A stretch of DNA of 52,954 nt from an uncultured Pelagibacteraceae bacterium (GTDB lineage Bacteria; Pseudomonadota; Alphaproteobacteria; Pelagibacterales; Pelagibacteraceae). The notes under the pieces are model-generated. The model saw nothing but the letters and a program-made list of their open reading frames with translations, was not told where the DNA came from and made no database searches. Location: contig CACDSN010000009.1 of the NCBI GenBank assembly GCA_902555465.1, positions 1 to 52,954 on the forward strand, in the 5' to 3' direction. This document shows, piece after piece, positions 16,409 through 27,654 of this stretch (positions are counted from its first letter, which is position 1; each line of letters opens with the position of its first letter). Made by a program: the position numbers and the translations under genes.

Positions 16409-17059
16409 ATGTTTTTATCTATAAAAAAAATACCCAGAACAAGTTGGAGTTCAAAATATCCTTTCAATTTTAAACCGAAGATTTCAACCTTTTTCTTTTT
16501 GTGCTTTGGATTAACACTTTTTGGATTAGGCGAGGGCTTGCTAATTGTTTCCTTAAGTGGAGCTTCCCCTTGGAGTGTTCTTGCTCAAGGTATTTCTTTA
16601 AATGTAAATTATTCTATTGGAGTTATAACTTTTATTATAAGCGTAGTAGTTTTAATTATGTGGATACCATTAAAACAAAAACCAGGCATGGGGACAATAT
16701 TGAATGCATTGATTATCGCTGCGATGATTGATTTGTGTATAAATTTTGTACCTTCCCCTAAAAGTTATATTTCACAAATAATTTTAGCTGTAGTAGCTGT
16801 TTTAACTGTAGGTATAGGTGGAGGAATTTATTTAATTGCAAATTTAGGATCAGGTCCAAGAGACGGTCTTATGATTGGCTTACAAAAAGTTTCAAATTTA
16901 CCAATTGCTGCTGTAAGGGCATTTATTGAAATAAGTGTCGTTTCAATAGGATGGTATTTAGGAGGTACGGTTGGAATTGGAACTTTGCTGTTTGCATTTG
17001 GAATAGGACCTGCGGTGGCTTTAGGTCTTTATTTTGTAGATAAAATTTTTAACAATTAA
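16409..17059 (+). CDS. YczE/YitT-type integral membrane protein
   Basis: A 216-residue protein with about five membrane helices. Family marks are FGLGEGLLIVSLSGASPWSVLAQG, IPLKQKPGMGTILNALIIAAMID, and GIYLIANLGSGPRDGLMIGL, with the G-x-GPRD motif typical of YczE-like proteins. Function is unknown in this family; some homologues have been linked to regulation of neighbouring transporters or peptide synthesis. A strong terminator follows immediately. Confidence 0.8.
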   Translation: MFLSIKKIPRTSWSSKYPFNFKPKISTFFFLCFGLTLFGLGEGLLIVSLSGASPWSVLAQGISLNVNYSIGVITFIISVVVLIMWIPLKQKPGMGTILNALIIAAMIDLCINFVPSPKSYISQIILAVVAVLTVGIGGGIYLIANLGSGPRDGLMIGLQKVSNLPIAAVRAFIEISVVSIGWYLGGTVGIGTLLFAFGIGPAVALGLYFVDKIFNN

Positions 17060-17070
17060 TTTGGTGTAAA

Positions 17071-17100
17071 AAAAAACCCCCAAATGTGAGGGGGTTTTTT
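17071..17100. terminator. Strong bidirectional rho-independent terminator
   Basis: Six A and five C (17071-17081) pair perfectly with five G and six T (17090-17100) around an 8-base loop. With A and T runs on the two sides it serves both the YczE gene and the convergent groEL. Confidence 0.93.
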
Positions 17101-17126
17101 AGAATTTAGTTCTTATTAATTTGGGA

Positions 17127-18797
<1,671 letters not shown>

Positions 18798-18810
18798 TTA
18801 TTTCTTTTAA

Positions 18811-19104
18811 TTACTTTCCAGTTGAAATACCCATAATGTCTGACTCCTTCATTATGCTATATTCTTTACCGTCTATTTTGATTTCTGTTCCTGACCATTT
18901 GCCAAAAAGAACTTTGTCTCCAACTTTAACGTCCATTGGAATTAGTTTACCATCTTCAGTTTTTGCTCCACCACCTACAGCAACAACCTTGCCTTCTTGT
19001 GGTTTTTCTTGAGCTGAGTCTGGAATAATTATACCGCCAGAAGTTTTTTCTAGATTATCTAAAACTTCTATTAAAACTCTATCATGTAAAGGTTTAAACT
19101 TCAT
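18811..19104 (-). CDS. groS: Co-chaperonin GroES
   Basis: A 97-residue lid of the GroEL chamber. It begins [15 protein letters not shown], has the mobile loop with [12 protein letters not shown] that touches GroEL, and the roof/base block [25 protein letters not shown] chose the ATG at 19104, which follows AGGAGAA; an upstream in-frame ATG at 19158 would add 18 unmatched residues and lies inside the promoter. First gene of the groES-groEL operon. Confidence 0.98.
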   Translation of the reverse strand: MKFKPLHDRVLIEVLDNLEKTSGGIIIPDSAQEKPQEGKVVAVGGGAKTEDGKLIPMDVKVGDKVLFGKWSGTEIKIDGKEYSIMKESDIMGISTGK

Positions 19105-19130
19105 AAATTCTCCTATAAATATGTGAGGAC

Positions 19131-19159
19131 ATATAGATATACTCAGGACTATTTTCAAG
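19131..19159 (-). promoter_or_regulatory. Sigma32-like heat-shock promoter of groES-groEL
   Basis: On the minus strand CTTGAAA (complement of 19153-19159) is followed after 15 bases by TCTATAT (complement of 19131-19137). This resembles the RpoH consensus and repeats the arrangement found before hsp20. No CIRCE inverted repeat (TTAGCACTC/GAGTGCTAA) is present, so HrcA control is unlikely here. Confidence 0.6.
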
Positions 19160-19216
19160 AAGGTTATTGCTTTAAAAAATCAAAGAATATATAGCTTTTT
19201 TAAGTAATTTATTAAT

Positions 19217-20029
19217 ATGACTGTAAATTTAAGCAATATAGGTCTTAGAGAAATAGCAAAAAGGTTTGATCTTTTTTATATTGATATATGGGGGGTCCTT
19301 CACAATGGGATCAAATTAAACCAGGATGCTGTAAATGTCCTTCACAAATTAGATAGTTTAGGTAAAGAATATATATTGCTTACAAATGCTCCAAGACCAA
19401 ATTCTGATGTTATTAAATTTTTAGAAAAACTTGGATTAGATTACAAAAAAAGTTCTAAAGTGTATACTTCGGGTCAGTGTTCTTTAGATTATTTAGGTAA
19501 TGAAAAAAAAAATTTAAAATTTTTCCATTTGGGTCCAGAAAGAGACTTTAACTTGTTTGAAAGTTTTAAATCACTTAAACAAATTAAAGCTGAGGATGCT
19601 GATTATATAATTTGCACAGGTTTATTTGATAATAATGAAAATCTTGATTTTTATAAAAATTTTTTATTGAGCTTAAAAAACAAAGAAATGGTTTGTACAA
19701 ACCCAGATTTAATTGTCGATAGAGGAAATATAACAGAATATTGTGCAGGGTCAGTAGCAAAAGTCTTTGAAGAAATAGGAGGTAAGGTTAAATACTTTGG
19801 AAAACCATATCCACTAGTATATGAAAAATCAACTGATAATAAAAATAAGTCAGTTTTATGTATAGGGGACAATTTAAATACTGATATTAGAGGAGCTAAC
19901 CTTCAAAATTTTAATTCTTTATTTATTCTTAATGGAATTCACAAAAAAGAAAATCAAAATGAACTAAATAAACTTTTCGAAAAATATCAAGTTGATGTAA
20001 ATTATATTCAAGAAAAATTAAAGTGGTAA
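19217..20029 (+). CDS. HAD-superfamily class IIA hydrolase (TIGR01459-like)
   Basis: A 270-residue NagD-like phosphatase. Motif I is FYIDIWGVLHNG, with the D-x-W-G-V variant typical of the alphaproteobacterial TIGR01459 group; motif II is LLTNAPRP; GKPYPLVYE precedes motif III; and SVLCIGDNLNTDIRGA supplies the metal-binding aspartates. It likely removes phosphate from a small metabolite. In alphaproteobacteria this gene commonly sits just before ribF and ileS, as here, where its stop lies just before the ribF ATG. Confidence 0.87.
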   Translation: MTVNLSNIGLREIAKRFDLFYIDIWGVLHNGIKLNQDAVNVLHKLDSLGKEYILLTNAPRPNSDVIKFLEKLGLDYKKSSKVYTSGQCSLDYLGNEKKNLKFFHLGPERDFNLFESFKSLKQIKAEDADYIICTGLFDNNENLDFYKNFLLSLKNKEMVCTNPDLIVDRGNITEYCAGSVAKVFEEIGGKVKYFGKPYPLVYEKSTDNKNKSVLCIGDNLNTDIRGANLQNFNSLFILNGIHKKENQNELNKLFEKYQVDVNYIQEKLKW

Positions 20030-20031
20030 AA

Positions 20032-20955
20032 ATGAAAATATTTAGTGGATTTAATATCCCCCATAATTATTATAATTCTATTATTCTTATCGGAAATTTT
20101 GATGGTGTACATTTGGGACATCAAAAATTATTTAAGAGAGCAAGGGAATTTAAAAGAATTCATAAATGTAAAATCGGTGTTGTAACTTTTAATCCAATGC
20201 CAAAAATGTTTTTTAATAAAAAACTTAAAAATTTTAAGTTGATGAATTTATCCCAAAAAATAAATCAATTTAAAAAGCAAAAAGTTGACTTTTTAATCAA
20301 TCAAAAATTTACAAAAAATTTTTCAAAAATTAAAGCAAAGAATTTTATATTAAAATACTTAAATAAAAAAATTAAAACTAAAATTTTGTTTGTAAGTAAT
20401 AATTTTAGGTTTGGAAATAAAAGAGAAGGGGACATTAATTTATTAAGAACTTATGAAAATAAATGTCATTATAAATTGATTATCCCATCACCATTAAAAA
20501 AGAATAATAAAATAATATCTTCAACAGAAATAAGAAAACTTTTATCAAATGGCAATTTATCTAAAGCCAATCAATATTTATCCAGAAAATGGGAAATTGA
20601 AGGCAAGGTACAAAAAGGAAGAAAGGTTGGAGGAAAAATAGGATTTGCTACCTGCAATATCGATATTGGAAATTATACAATAGCAAAACCTGGAGTTTAT
20701 TCAGTTAAAGTAAAATTAGATAATATAAAAAAAAAATTAAATGGAATAGCAAATTTGGGTTTTAGACCTACTTTCAATCAAAATAAAATATTACTAGAAG
20801 TAAACTTATTTAATTTTAATCAAAATATATATAATAAAAAATTAGCAGTTGAATTTATTAAGTTTATTAGAAGAGAAAAAAAGTTTAAAAGTATTAAACA
20901 GCTGACAAATCAAATTAAAAAAGATATCAGAGTTGCAAAAAGTAGTTTGAAATAA
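20032..20955 (+). CDS. ribF: Bifunctional riboflavin kinase / FAD synthetase
   Basis: A 307-residue enzyme that makes FMN from riboflavin and then FAD. The N-terminal nucleotidyltransferase domain has GNFDGVHLGHQKLF (H-x-G-H) and ISSTEIRKLL; the C-terminal kinase domain has GRKVGGKIGFATCNI and ANLGFRPTF. I use the ATG at 20032; an in-frame GTG at 20023 would overlap the previous stop. It sits directly before ileS with one base between them, the usual ribF-ileS-lspA order. Confidence 0.95.
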   Translation: MKIFSGFNIPHNYYNSIILIGNFDGVHLGHQKLFKRAREFKRIHKCKIGVVTFNPMPKMFFNKKLKNFKLMNLSQKINQFKKQKVDFLINQKFTKNFSKIKAKNFILKYLNKKIKTKILFVSNNFRFGNKREGDINLLRTYENKCHYKLIIPSPLKKNNKIISSTEIRKLLSNGNLSKANQYLSRKWEIEGKVQKGRKVGGKIGFATCNIDIGNYTIAKPGVYSVKVKLDNIKKKLNGIANLGFRPTFNQNKILLEVNLFNFNQNIYNKKLAVEFIKFIRREKKFKSIKQLTNQIKKDIRVAKSSLK

Positions 20956-20956
20956 C

Positions 20957-23680
20957 ATGAGTAAAGAAAACTTAAATCTTCCAAAAACATCATTTTCGAT
21001 GAAGGCAAATTTACCGCAAAAAGAGCCTGGTCTGATTGATTTTTGGGACAAAATTAATTTATATCAAAATTTAAGGGACGAAAGCAAAGGTAAAGAGAAA
21101 TTTATTTTGCATGATGGTCCTCCCTATGCAAATGGCAACATACATATGGGTACCGCTTTAAACAAAATATTAAAGGACATAATAACAAAATTCCATCAAA
21201 TGAATGATAAAGACTCAGTATATGTTCCAGGTTGGGACTGTCATGGTTTACCTATTGAATGGAAAATAGAAGAGCAATACAAAAAAAATAAAAAAAATAA
21301 AAATGAAGTACCAGTTGTTGAGTTTAGAAAAGAATGCAGAGACTTTGCAAATAAATGGATAAAAGTTCACAAAGACCAGTTTAAAAGGTTAGGGGTAATT
21401 GGAGATTGGGAAAACTATTACTCTACCATGAGCTTTGATGCTGAAGCTCAGATAGTTAGAGAACTTGGAAAATTTTTAAAAGAAGGAAGTCTTTATAAAG
21501 GTTATAAACCTGTTCTATGGTCTACGGTAGAGAAAACAGCTTTATCGGATGCGGAAGTTGAATATATGGATCACACCTCTGATACAATTTATGTTTCTTT
21601 TTTAATTAATAGAACAGAAGTAAAAGATTTAGAAGGTTGTCAAATTATAATTTGGACCACAACACCTTGGACAATTCCTGCAAATAAAGCTTTAGCGTAT
21701 AATGAAAACTTAAAATATTTAATATTAGAGATTGAAGACGAAAATGAATTCAAGCAAAGCAAAGTTATTGTTGCAAAGGAACTTTTAGAGTCTTTTACGA
21801 AAGAATGTAATATCGAAAAATATAAGATAATAAAAGAATTGCCTGGCAAAACTTTTAAAGGAGTTGTCTGCAAGCATCCATTTTTTGATATCGGTTACGA
21901 TTATGATGTACCAATGTTAGAGGCAAGATTTGTTACCACAGATCAAGGAACAGGTTTTGTTCATTGTGCTCCAAGCCATGGCCCTGATGATTTTAATTTA
22001 TGTATTAATAATGGAATTAAAGCATTAGAAACTGTTGATGATGATGGCAGATATACAAAACATATTCAACAATTTGAAGGAACTCATATTTTTAAGGCAA
22101 ATCCTTTAGTAATAGAGAAGCTGAAAGAATTAAAGAGATTGTTAGCAAATGGAAAATTAAAACATTCTTATCCTCACTCATGGAGATCAAAAGCTCCCTT
22201 AGTCCATAGAGCAACTCAACAATGGTTTATTTCTATGGAAAGCCATGGTTTAAGAAAATTAGCACTTAAAGCACTTGATGAAACAAAGTTCTATCCTAAC
22301 AAAGGTAAAGAAAGAATAAAATCTATGATTGAAACAAGACCTGATTGGTGTGTTTCTAGACAAAGAGTTTGGGGTGTACCGCTTCCAATTTTTGTTTCAA
22401 AAAAAGATAATAAAGTTTTAATAGATGACGAAGTATTCGATAATATCGCAAAAATTTATGAAAAAGAAGGATCAGACTGTTGGTTTTCAGGTGACTTTCA
22501 GAGATTTTTAGGAAAAAAATATAAAGCTGAAGATTATGTTCAATCTAAAGATATTGTAGAGGTTTGGTTTGATAGTGGATCAACACACTCATTTGTATTA
22601 GAAAAAAGGGATGATTTAAAATGGCCAGCATCAATGTATTTAGAGGGATCTGATCAACACAGAGGATGGTTTCATTCATCTTTATTAGAATCTTGTGGAA
22701 CTAGGGGAAAAGCACCCTTTGAGTCGATTTTATCACACGGATTTGTAGTAGACGGAAAAGGTCTTAAAATGTCAAAATCCTTAGGCAATGTAATTGCGCC
22801 AGAGGAAATTTTAAAAAAATATGGAGCTGATATTTTAAGAGTTTGGGTTGCAGCCTCAAATTACGCAGAAGATCTTAGAATTGATTATTCAATTCTCGAA
22901 CAACATGCTGAGGCATATAGAAAAATTAGAAACACTTTTAGATATATATTGGGAAATCTAAATGACAAATTTTCAGAGGAAAATTTTTCTAAAATTGAGG
23001 TAAATAAACTTCCGGAATTAGAGCAATATATGCTTCATAAAATATCTATTTTAAACGAAAATTTTCATAAAAATTTTGATAATTATACTTTTCATAATTT
23101 ATACAAAGAACTATTAAATTTTTGTACGGTAGATCTGTCGGCATTCTATTTTGATATAAGAAAAGATGCTCTTTATTGTGATAATTTAAAATCTGAAAAA
23201 AGAAAAAGTTGTATTACAATATTAAATATACTTTTAGATTGTCTGCTCAAATGGTTTGCGCCAATACTTTCATTTACAACAGAGGAAATATATTCATTAG
23301 TAACTAAAAATAGCAATGATAGCATTCATTTAAAAAAATTTATTAAAACTCCTCAAAATTGGCAAAATAAAAATTTAAATGAAAAGTGGGAGAAATTAAA
23401 AAAAATTAGAGATGTAGCAAATATAAGTATTGAGGAAAAAAGAGCTAACAAATTAATAGGATCAAGTCTCGAATCAAATATTAAAATCAAACTTAAGAAA
23501 GATTTATACAATATTGCTAAAGATTTTGATTTTGCTGAACTTTGTATTACGTCTGCGGCAGAAGTTTTACCTGATGATGATCTAGATCAAGAAATAAATG
23601 TAGATACTTCTAAGGCGGAGGGAACCAAATGTAATGTTTGTTGGAAAATAAGTAAAAAGAAATGTGAGAGACATGGATGA
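20957..23680 (+). CDS. ileS: Isoleucyl-tRNA synthetase
   Basis: A 907-residue class I aminoacyl-tRNA synthetase. HIGH-type motif in GPPYANGNIHMGTAL (about 55-67), editing domain with IIWTTTPWTIPAN and VPMLEARFVTTDQGTGFVH, WFHSSLLESC, and KMSKS at 604-608. The C-terminal zinc knuckle is short and unusual: CNVC and then CERH directly before the end, so the fourth ligand would be His rather than Cys. Length is normal. It forms an operon with ribF, lspA and a lipoprotein gene. Confidence 0.98.
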   Translation: MSKENLNLPKTSFSMKANLPQKEPGLIDFWDKINLYQNLRDESKGKEKFILHDGPPYANGNIHMGTALNKILKDIITKFHQMNDKDSVYVPGWDCHGLPIEWKIEEQYKKNKKNKNEVPVVEFRKECRDFANKWIKVHKDQFKRLGVIGDWENYYSTMSFDAEAQIVRELGKFLKEGSLYKGYKPVLWSTVEKTALSDAEVEYMDHTSDTIYVSFLINRTEVKDLEGCQIIIWTTTPWTIPANKALAYNENLKYLILEIEDENEFKQSKVIVAKELLESFTKECNIEKYKIIKELPGKTFKGVVCKHPFFDIGYDYDVPMLEARFVTTDQGTGFVHCAPSHGPDDFNLCINNGIKALETVDDDGRYTKHIQQFEGTHIFKANPLVIEKLKELKRLLANGKLKHSYPHSWRSKAPLVHRATQQWFISMESHGLRKLALKALDETKFYPNKGKERIKSMIETRPDWCVSRQRVWGVPLPIFVSKKDNKVLIDDEVFDNIAKIYEKEGSDCWFSGDFQRFLGKKYKAEDYVQSKDIVEVWFDSGSTHSFVLEKRDDLKWPASMYLEGSDQHRGWFHSSLLESCGTRGKAPFESILSHGFVVDGKGLKMSKSLGNVIAPEEILKKYGADILRVWVAASNYAEDLRIDYSILEQHAEAYRKIRNTFRYILGNLNDKFSEENFSKIEVNKLPELEQYMLHKISILNENFHKNFDNYTFHNLYKELLNFCTVDLSAFYFDIRKDALYCDNLKSEKRKSCITILNILLDCLLKWFAPILSFTTEEIYSLVTKNSNDSIHLKKFIKTPQNWQNKNLNEKWEKLKKIRDVANISIEEKRANKLIGSSLESNIKIKLKKDLYNIAKDFDFAELCITSAAEVLPDDDLDQEINVDTSKAEGTKCNVCWKISKKKCERHG

Positions 23681-23696
23681 TTTTTAAATTAAAATT

Positions 23697-24176
23697 ATGT
23701 TGAAAAAACAATTTATTTTAAATTCATTAATCATTTTTTTTATTTTTTTTTTAGATAGGTTATCTAAAATTTATATTTTAAATATTGTTGAAAACGAAGG
23801 TATTGTTGATATTACAATAAACTCTTATTTAAACATAATTCTAGTTTGGAACGCTGGCATTGGTTTTGGACTTTTTCAACTTGATCAAGCTTTTGCATAT
23901 AATTTAATTACGATTTTAATCTTTTTAATTAATTTAATAATAATTTATCTTTTATTTTATTCTGATAAGTTGCATAAAATATTTTTTTCAATGATTCTAG
24001 GAGGATCACTTGGAAACTTATATGATAGAGTTTATTATTCAGCAGTACCTGATTTTATTGACTTAAATTATAATGGTTATCACTGGTTTGTTTTTAATGT
24101 TGCTGATATATTTATTACAATAGGAATATTTGCTTTAATATTTTTGGAAATATTTAGAAAAAAGAATGAGAAATAA
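23697..24176 (+). CDS. lspA: Prolipoprotein signal peptidase (signal peptidase II)
   Basis: A 159-residue inner-membrane aspartic protease that removes signal peptides from lipid-modified prolipoproteins. Four membrane helices are visible. Family motifs are VWNAGIGFGLF, GGSLGNLYDRV, then the two catalytic aspartates in PDFIDL and FNVADIF. It follows ileS in the standard order. Its last 11 bases overlap the start of the next gene, itself a lipoprotein and likely LspA substrate. Confidence 0.97.
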   Translation: MLKKQFILNSLIIFFIFFLDRLSKIYILNIVENEGIVDITINSYLNIILVWNAGIGFGLFQLDQAFAYNLITILIFLINLIIIYLLFYSDKLHKIFFSMILGGSLGNLYDRVYYSAVPDFIDLNYNGYHWFVFNVADIFITIGIFALIFLEIFRKKNEK

Positions 24177-24456
24177 AATCTTAATTTTAACAACTTTATT
24201 AATTATTGTTTCGTCATGTACAGGCATTTCAGGTAAAAGATCTGAAAAATCTGATGAATTTTTAATTGAAAAGAAAAATCCTTTAGTTATGCCACCCGAT
24301 ATTGATGATTTACCTAAACCTAAAGACAGTGCCGAAGTAAAAAAAACAGAAGATAATTTTAAGGAAACTTTGAAATCAAATAATGAAAGTACTAATAATA
24401 CAAGCTCAAATTCATCAGGAAGTTTACAAGAGTCTATAATTAAAAAAATTGAATGA
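24166..24456 (+). CDS. Small lipoprotein (DUF3035-like)
   Basis: A 96-residue protein with a signal peptide and lipobox (IIVSSCT, Cys about 18). The mature chain contains DEFLIEKKNPLVMPPDIDDLPKP, the conserved proline-rich motif of DUF3035 proteins, which in alphaproteobacteria commonly follow lspA. The rest is a disordered Asn/Ser-rich tail. Function is unknown. Its stop overlaps the ATG of pgi (ATGA), pointing to coupled translation. Confidence 0.75.
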   Translation: MRNKILILTTLLIIVSSCTGISGKRSEKSDEFLIEKKNPLVMPPDIDDLPKPKDSAEVKKTEDNFKETLKSNNESTNNTSSNSSGSLQESIIKKIE

Positions 24457-25619
24457 TAATGGACTCAAATATTCTTACAAAAAAATTTCAAATTAAAATA
24501 AAATTAAAAGATAAAAAAAAATTAACAAAATATTTAAAAAATATTACTAATTCTCAGTGGCCTGATTTTTTAAAAAGTTATAAAGAAAGTTACAAGTATA
24601 GTTACGACAGAAAAATCATAAATAAATATAAAAATTTTAAAAATATTAATATTATAGGTATGGGAGGTTCAAGTTTAGGGGCTAAGGCAATATATAATTT
24701 TTTAATAAACAAAATAAAAAAAAAAATTTCATTTTTTGAGAATTTAATATTAAAAAATAAAAAAAATCAAAAAGCTTTAAATATTATTATTTCTAAATCT
24801 GGAAATACTCTAGAGACAATTGTAAATTCTAATCTTGTTATCAATGAAAAAAACAAAAATATATTTATCACAGAAAAAAATAATAATTACTTAAAAAAAT
24901 TAGCTAGCAAACTCAAATCTGACGTAATAGAGCATAAAAATTTTATAGGTGGAAGATTTTCAGTTTTATCTGAGGTTGGAATGTTGCCATCTGAACTTAT
25001 GGGTCTTAATGAAAGTAAATTTAAGCAATATAATAATTTAATAGTTAAAAAAAAATTTATAAGTAATTTAATAGATAACGCTCTTTGCACATATGAATTT
25101 ATAAAAAATAAAAAATTTAATTCGGTAATTCTAAATTATGACACTCAATCAGAAGACTTATTAAAATGGTATCAACAACTTGTCTCTGAAAGTTTAGGTA
25201 AGAATTCCAAAGGAATTTTGCCAGTAATCTCTACTATGCCAAAAGATAATCATAGCGTTCTACAATTATATTTAAGTGGATTTAAACCTAATTTCTATAC
25301 ATTTTATATTGTTGAGGAAAACGAAAGAAAAAAACTTTATTCTAAATTTCTGTATGATGAATTTGCCTTCTTAAAAAATAAAAATACTTTTGATATTTTA
25401 AATTCACAAAGGATTGCTACAGAAAATATTTTTAAAATGCGAAAAATTCCTTTTAGATCTTTTTATATAAAAAAAAGAACAGAAGAAACTCTCGGGAAAT
25501 TATTTTGTTTTTTTACTTTAGAAGTTATTTTACTATCAAATTTATTAAAAATAAATCCTTTGAACCAACCAGAGGTAGAGCTTGTAAAAAAGGAAACATT
25601 TAGAATTCTTAAAAAGTAA
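24453..25619 (+). CDS. pgi: Glucose-6-phosphate isomerase
   Basis: A 388-residue isomerase linking glucose-6-phosphate and fructose-6-phosphate. SIS-type sugar-phosphate sites are visible: IGMGGSSLGAKAIYNFL, ISKSGNTLET, then GGRFSVLSEVGMLPS and PKDNHSVLQLYLSG. It is much shorter than classical Pgi (about 550 residues) and very Lys/Asn-rich, consistent with a reduced, AT-driven version. A second ATG at 24459 is possible. Its 3' end overlaps the convergent rsmD by 11 bases. Confidence 0.85.
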   Translation: MIMDSNILTKKFQIKIKLKDKKKLTKYLKNITNSQWPDFLKSYKESYKYSYDRKIINKYKNFKNINIIGMGGSSLGAKAIYNFLINKIKKKISFFENLILKNKKNQKALNIIISKSGNTLETIVNSNLVINEKNKNIFITEKNNNYLKKLASKLKSDVIEHKNFIGGRFSVLSEVGMLPSELMGLNESKFKQYNNLIVKKKFISNLIDNALCTYEFIKNKKFNSVILNYDTQSEDLLKWYQQLVSESLGKNSKGILPVISTMPKDNHSVLQLYLSGFKPNFYTFYIVEENERKKLYSKFLYDEFAFLKNKNTFDILNSQRIATENIFKMRKIPFRSFYIKKRTEETLGKLFCFFTLEVILLSNLLKINPLNQPEVELVKKETFRILKK

Positions 25620-26175
25620 AAAAACCAAATATTATTTTTGAGGATCCATATATTTCTTGCCTAAGAATTTTAAAATTTTCTCCAAAATAATCTTTAGTTT
25701 TTTTATGTCTATGTATAATTAAGAGAGTTTCATTATTTAATTTATTTGAATTGAATAAGTGTTTTAATAAAAATTCAATTTTTTCATCTTTAAATGGAGG
25801 GTCTATAAACACAATATCAAAATTATATTTCAATTTTGTAAAATAATTTTCACTATAAATATTTCTATTGTAAATTTCAGTTTTTTTTTCAAACGATAAG
25901 GATTTAATATTTTTGTTGAGCATATCCAATGTCGGCTTAAAATTCTCAAAAAATATAACTTTTTTTGCACCTCTGGAAATTGCTTCAAGCCCAAAAGAAC
26001 CAACCCCAGAAAAAAGATCCAAAATTACACATTGATCAAATTTTGACCTTAATAAATCAGAATGTTTAATAATATTAAATATAGACTCTTTAACCATATC
26101 CTTCAAAGGTCTAGTTTTTTTATCTTTAGGAATTAAAACTTTTTTTCCTTTTGCTTTTCCAGAAATAATCCTCAT
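25609..26175 (-). CDS. rsmD: 16S rRNA (guanine966-N2)-methyltransferase RsmD
   Basis: A 188-residue SAM-dependent methyltransferase. It begins MRIISGKAKGKKVLIPK, has TRPLKDMVKESIFNI, the SAM motif VILDLFSGVGSFGLEAISRGA, and the catalytic FIDPPFKD (D-P-P-F version of NPPY). It methylates G966 during small-subunit assembly. Its ATG overlaps the purD stop by one base, so the two are co-transcribed. Confidence 0.95.
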   Translation of the reverse strand: MRIISGKAKGKKVLIPKDKKTRPLKDMVKESIFNIIKHSDLLRSKFDQCVILDLFSGVGSFGLEAISRGAKKVIFFENFKPTLDMLNKNIKSLSFEKKTEIYNRNIYSENYFTKLKYNFDIVFIDPPFKDEKIEFLLKHLFNSNKLNNETLLIIHRHKKTKDYFGENFKILRQEIYGSSKIIFGFFTF

Positions 26176-27440
26176 TAATTTTTAATTACTTTAAAAGCTA
26201 TATCTCTTCTGTAATGCCCATATCTCCAATTTAATTTTTTTATTAAATTTAATGTCTCATCTCTTGCAGACTTTAAATTTGATCCAATTGATACAAAATT
26301 TAAAACTCTTCCACCAGTAGAATAAAATTTTTTATCAACTAACTTTGTACCTGCATGAAATATAAATCGATTATTTGAATGTTTAAAATTTTCTAAATTT
26401 TCTATGAAAATATTTTTATTAAAATTTTGTGGATATCCCTTAGAAGCAAGGACTATACAAATACTTTTTTTATCCTCCCATTCTAATTCTAATTTATTCA
26501 ATGTTCCATTCATACAATTTTTTAGAACTTCAACAAAATCATTTTTCAATAACGGTAAAATTGTTTGACATTCTGGATCTCCCATTCTTACATTATATTC
26601 AATTAAATATGGTTCATCATCCTTAATCATTAAACCTGCATATAAGAAACCTATATATTTTCCATTTTCATTTTTTAGATAATCTAATGTTGGTTTAATA
26701 ATTTTTTTTACAATTTTGTTTTCTAAAAATTTTGTGTTTAATCTTGAAGGGCTGTATGCTCCCATACCTCCTGTGTTTTTACCTTTGTCTCCTTCAAATA
26801 CTCTTTTATGATCTTGAGCTGTGTTAAAAATTTTAAAAGATACATTATCGTATAATATAAAAAAACTCATTTCTTCACCATACAGAAAATCTTCAATTAA
26901 AATTTCTTTAGCATTGCCAAACTTTCCTCCAAAAATTTCTTTAACACCTTTTTTTGCATCTAAATAATTTTCGCAAATATAAACTCCCTTACCAGCCGCC
27001 AACCCATCTGCTTTGACAACTAATGGATAACTTTTATTTTGAAGATATTCTAGAGATTGAGCTTCATTTTTAAAAATTTTGAAATTTGCAGTTGGAATAT
27101 TATGTTTTTCACAAATTTTTTTTGTAAAAATTTTTGATCCCTCCAAATTTGAGCAAAATTTATCAGGACCAAAAACATATAATTTATTTTGATTTAAATA
27201 ATCAACTATGCCTTTGACCAATGGTTCTTCTGGACCTATAATTGTTAAATCTACTCTTTCGGTAATTAAAAAATCTTTTATCTCTTCAAAATTATTTAAG
27301 TCAATTTGTATATTTTTTGCAATTGAATTAGTTCCTCCATTACCTGGAATACAAAAAATTTTTTTTACTTTTTTAGACTCATATATTTTTTGGCAAATTG
27401 CATGTTCTCGCCCACCACTACCAATTATTGCAATTCTCAT
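26175..27440 (-). CDS. purD: Phosphoribosylamine-glycine ligase
   Basis: A 421-residue ATP-grasp enzyme for the second step of purine synthesis. Family marks are MRIAIIGSGGREHA, the IIGPEEPLVKGI segment, VVKADGLAAGKGVYI, DHKRVFEGDKGKNTGGMGAYSPS, and IEYNVRMGDPECQ with metal-binding residues. Length is normal. It is followed by rsmD on the same strand and divergent from a DUF2093 gene 17 bases away. Confidence 0.98.
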   Translation of the reverse strand: MRIAIIGSGGREHAICQKIYESKKVKKIFCIPGNGGTNSIAKNIQIDLNNFEEIKDFLITERVDLTIIGPEEPLVKGIVDYLNQNKLYVFGPDKFCSNLEGSKIFTKKICEKHNIPTANFKIFKNEAQSLEYLQNKSYPLVVKADGLAAGKGVYICENYLDAKKGVKEIFGGKFGNAKEILIEDFLYGEEMSFFILYDNVSFKIFNTAQDHKRVFEGDKGKNTGGMGAYSPSRLNTKFLENKIVKKIIKPTLDYLKNENGKYIGFLYAGLMIKDDEPYLIEYNVRMGDPECQTILPLLKNDFVEVLKNCMNGTLNKLELEWEDKKSICIVLASKGYPQNFNKNIFIENLENFKHSNNRFIFHAGTKLVDKKFYSTGGRVLNFVSIGSNLKSARDETLNLIKKLNWRYGHYRRDIAFKVIKN

Positions 27441-27457
27441 GTATACTTATTTATATA

Positions 27458-27649
27458 ATGGTTGATAAAATAGCTATATTAAAATACTCACATAATTCAT
27501 TTGAAGTGATTGAGAATGGAACTTATGTTATATGCGCTGTTTCAGGAAAAAAAATTCCTTTGGAAAACTTAAATTATTGGAACGTAGATCTTCAGGAACC
27601 ATATTTTTCTTATTTAGAAGCAAATCAGAAAAGAGAAAAAAATAAATAA
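27458..27649 (+). CDS. DUF2093 family protein
   Basis: A 63-residue protein with the DUF2093 pattern: KYSHNSFEVIENGTYVICAVSGKKIPLENLNYWNVDLQEPY and a lysine-rich tail. The family is small, alphaproteobacterial and of unknown function. I chose the ATG at 27458, since an upstream start at 27398 would lie inside purD and add 20 residues without family similarity. Confidence 0.8.
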   Translation: MVDKIAILKYSHNSFEVIENGTYVICAVSGKKIPLENLNYWNVDLQEPYFSYLEANQKREKNK

Positions 27650-27654
27650 TTTTT

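Noticed and set aside
19160-19216. CIRCE operator before groES
   Set aside because: No TTAGCACTC/GAGTGCTAA inverted repeat exists between groES and the HAD gene.
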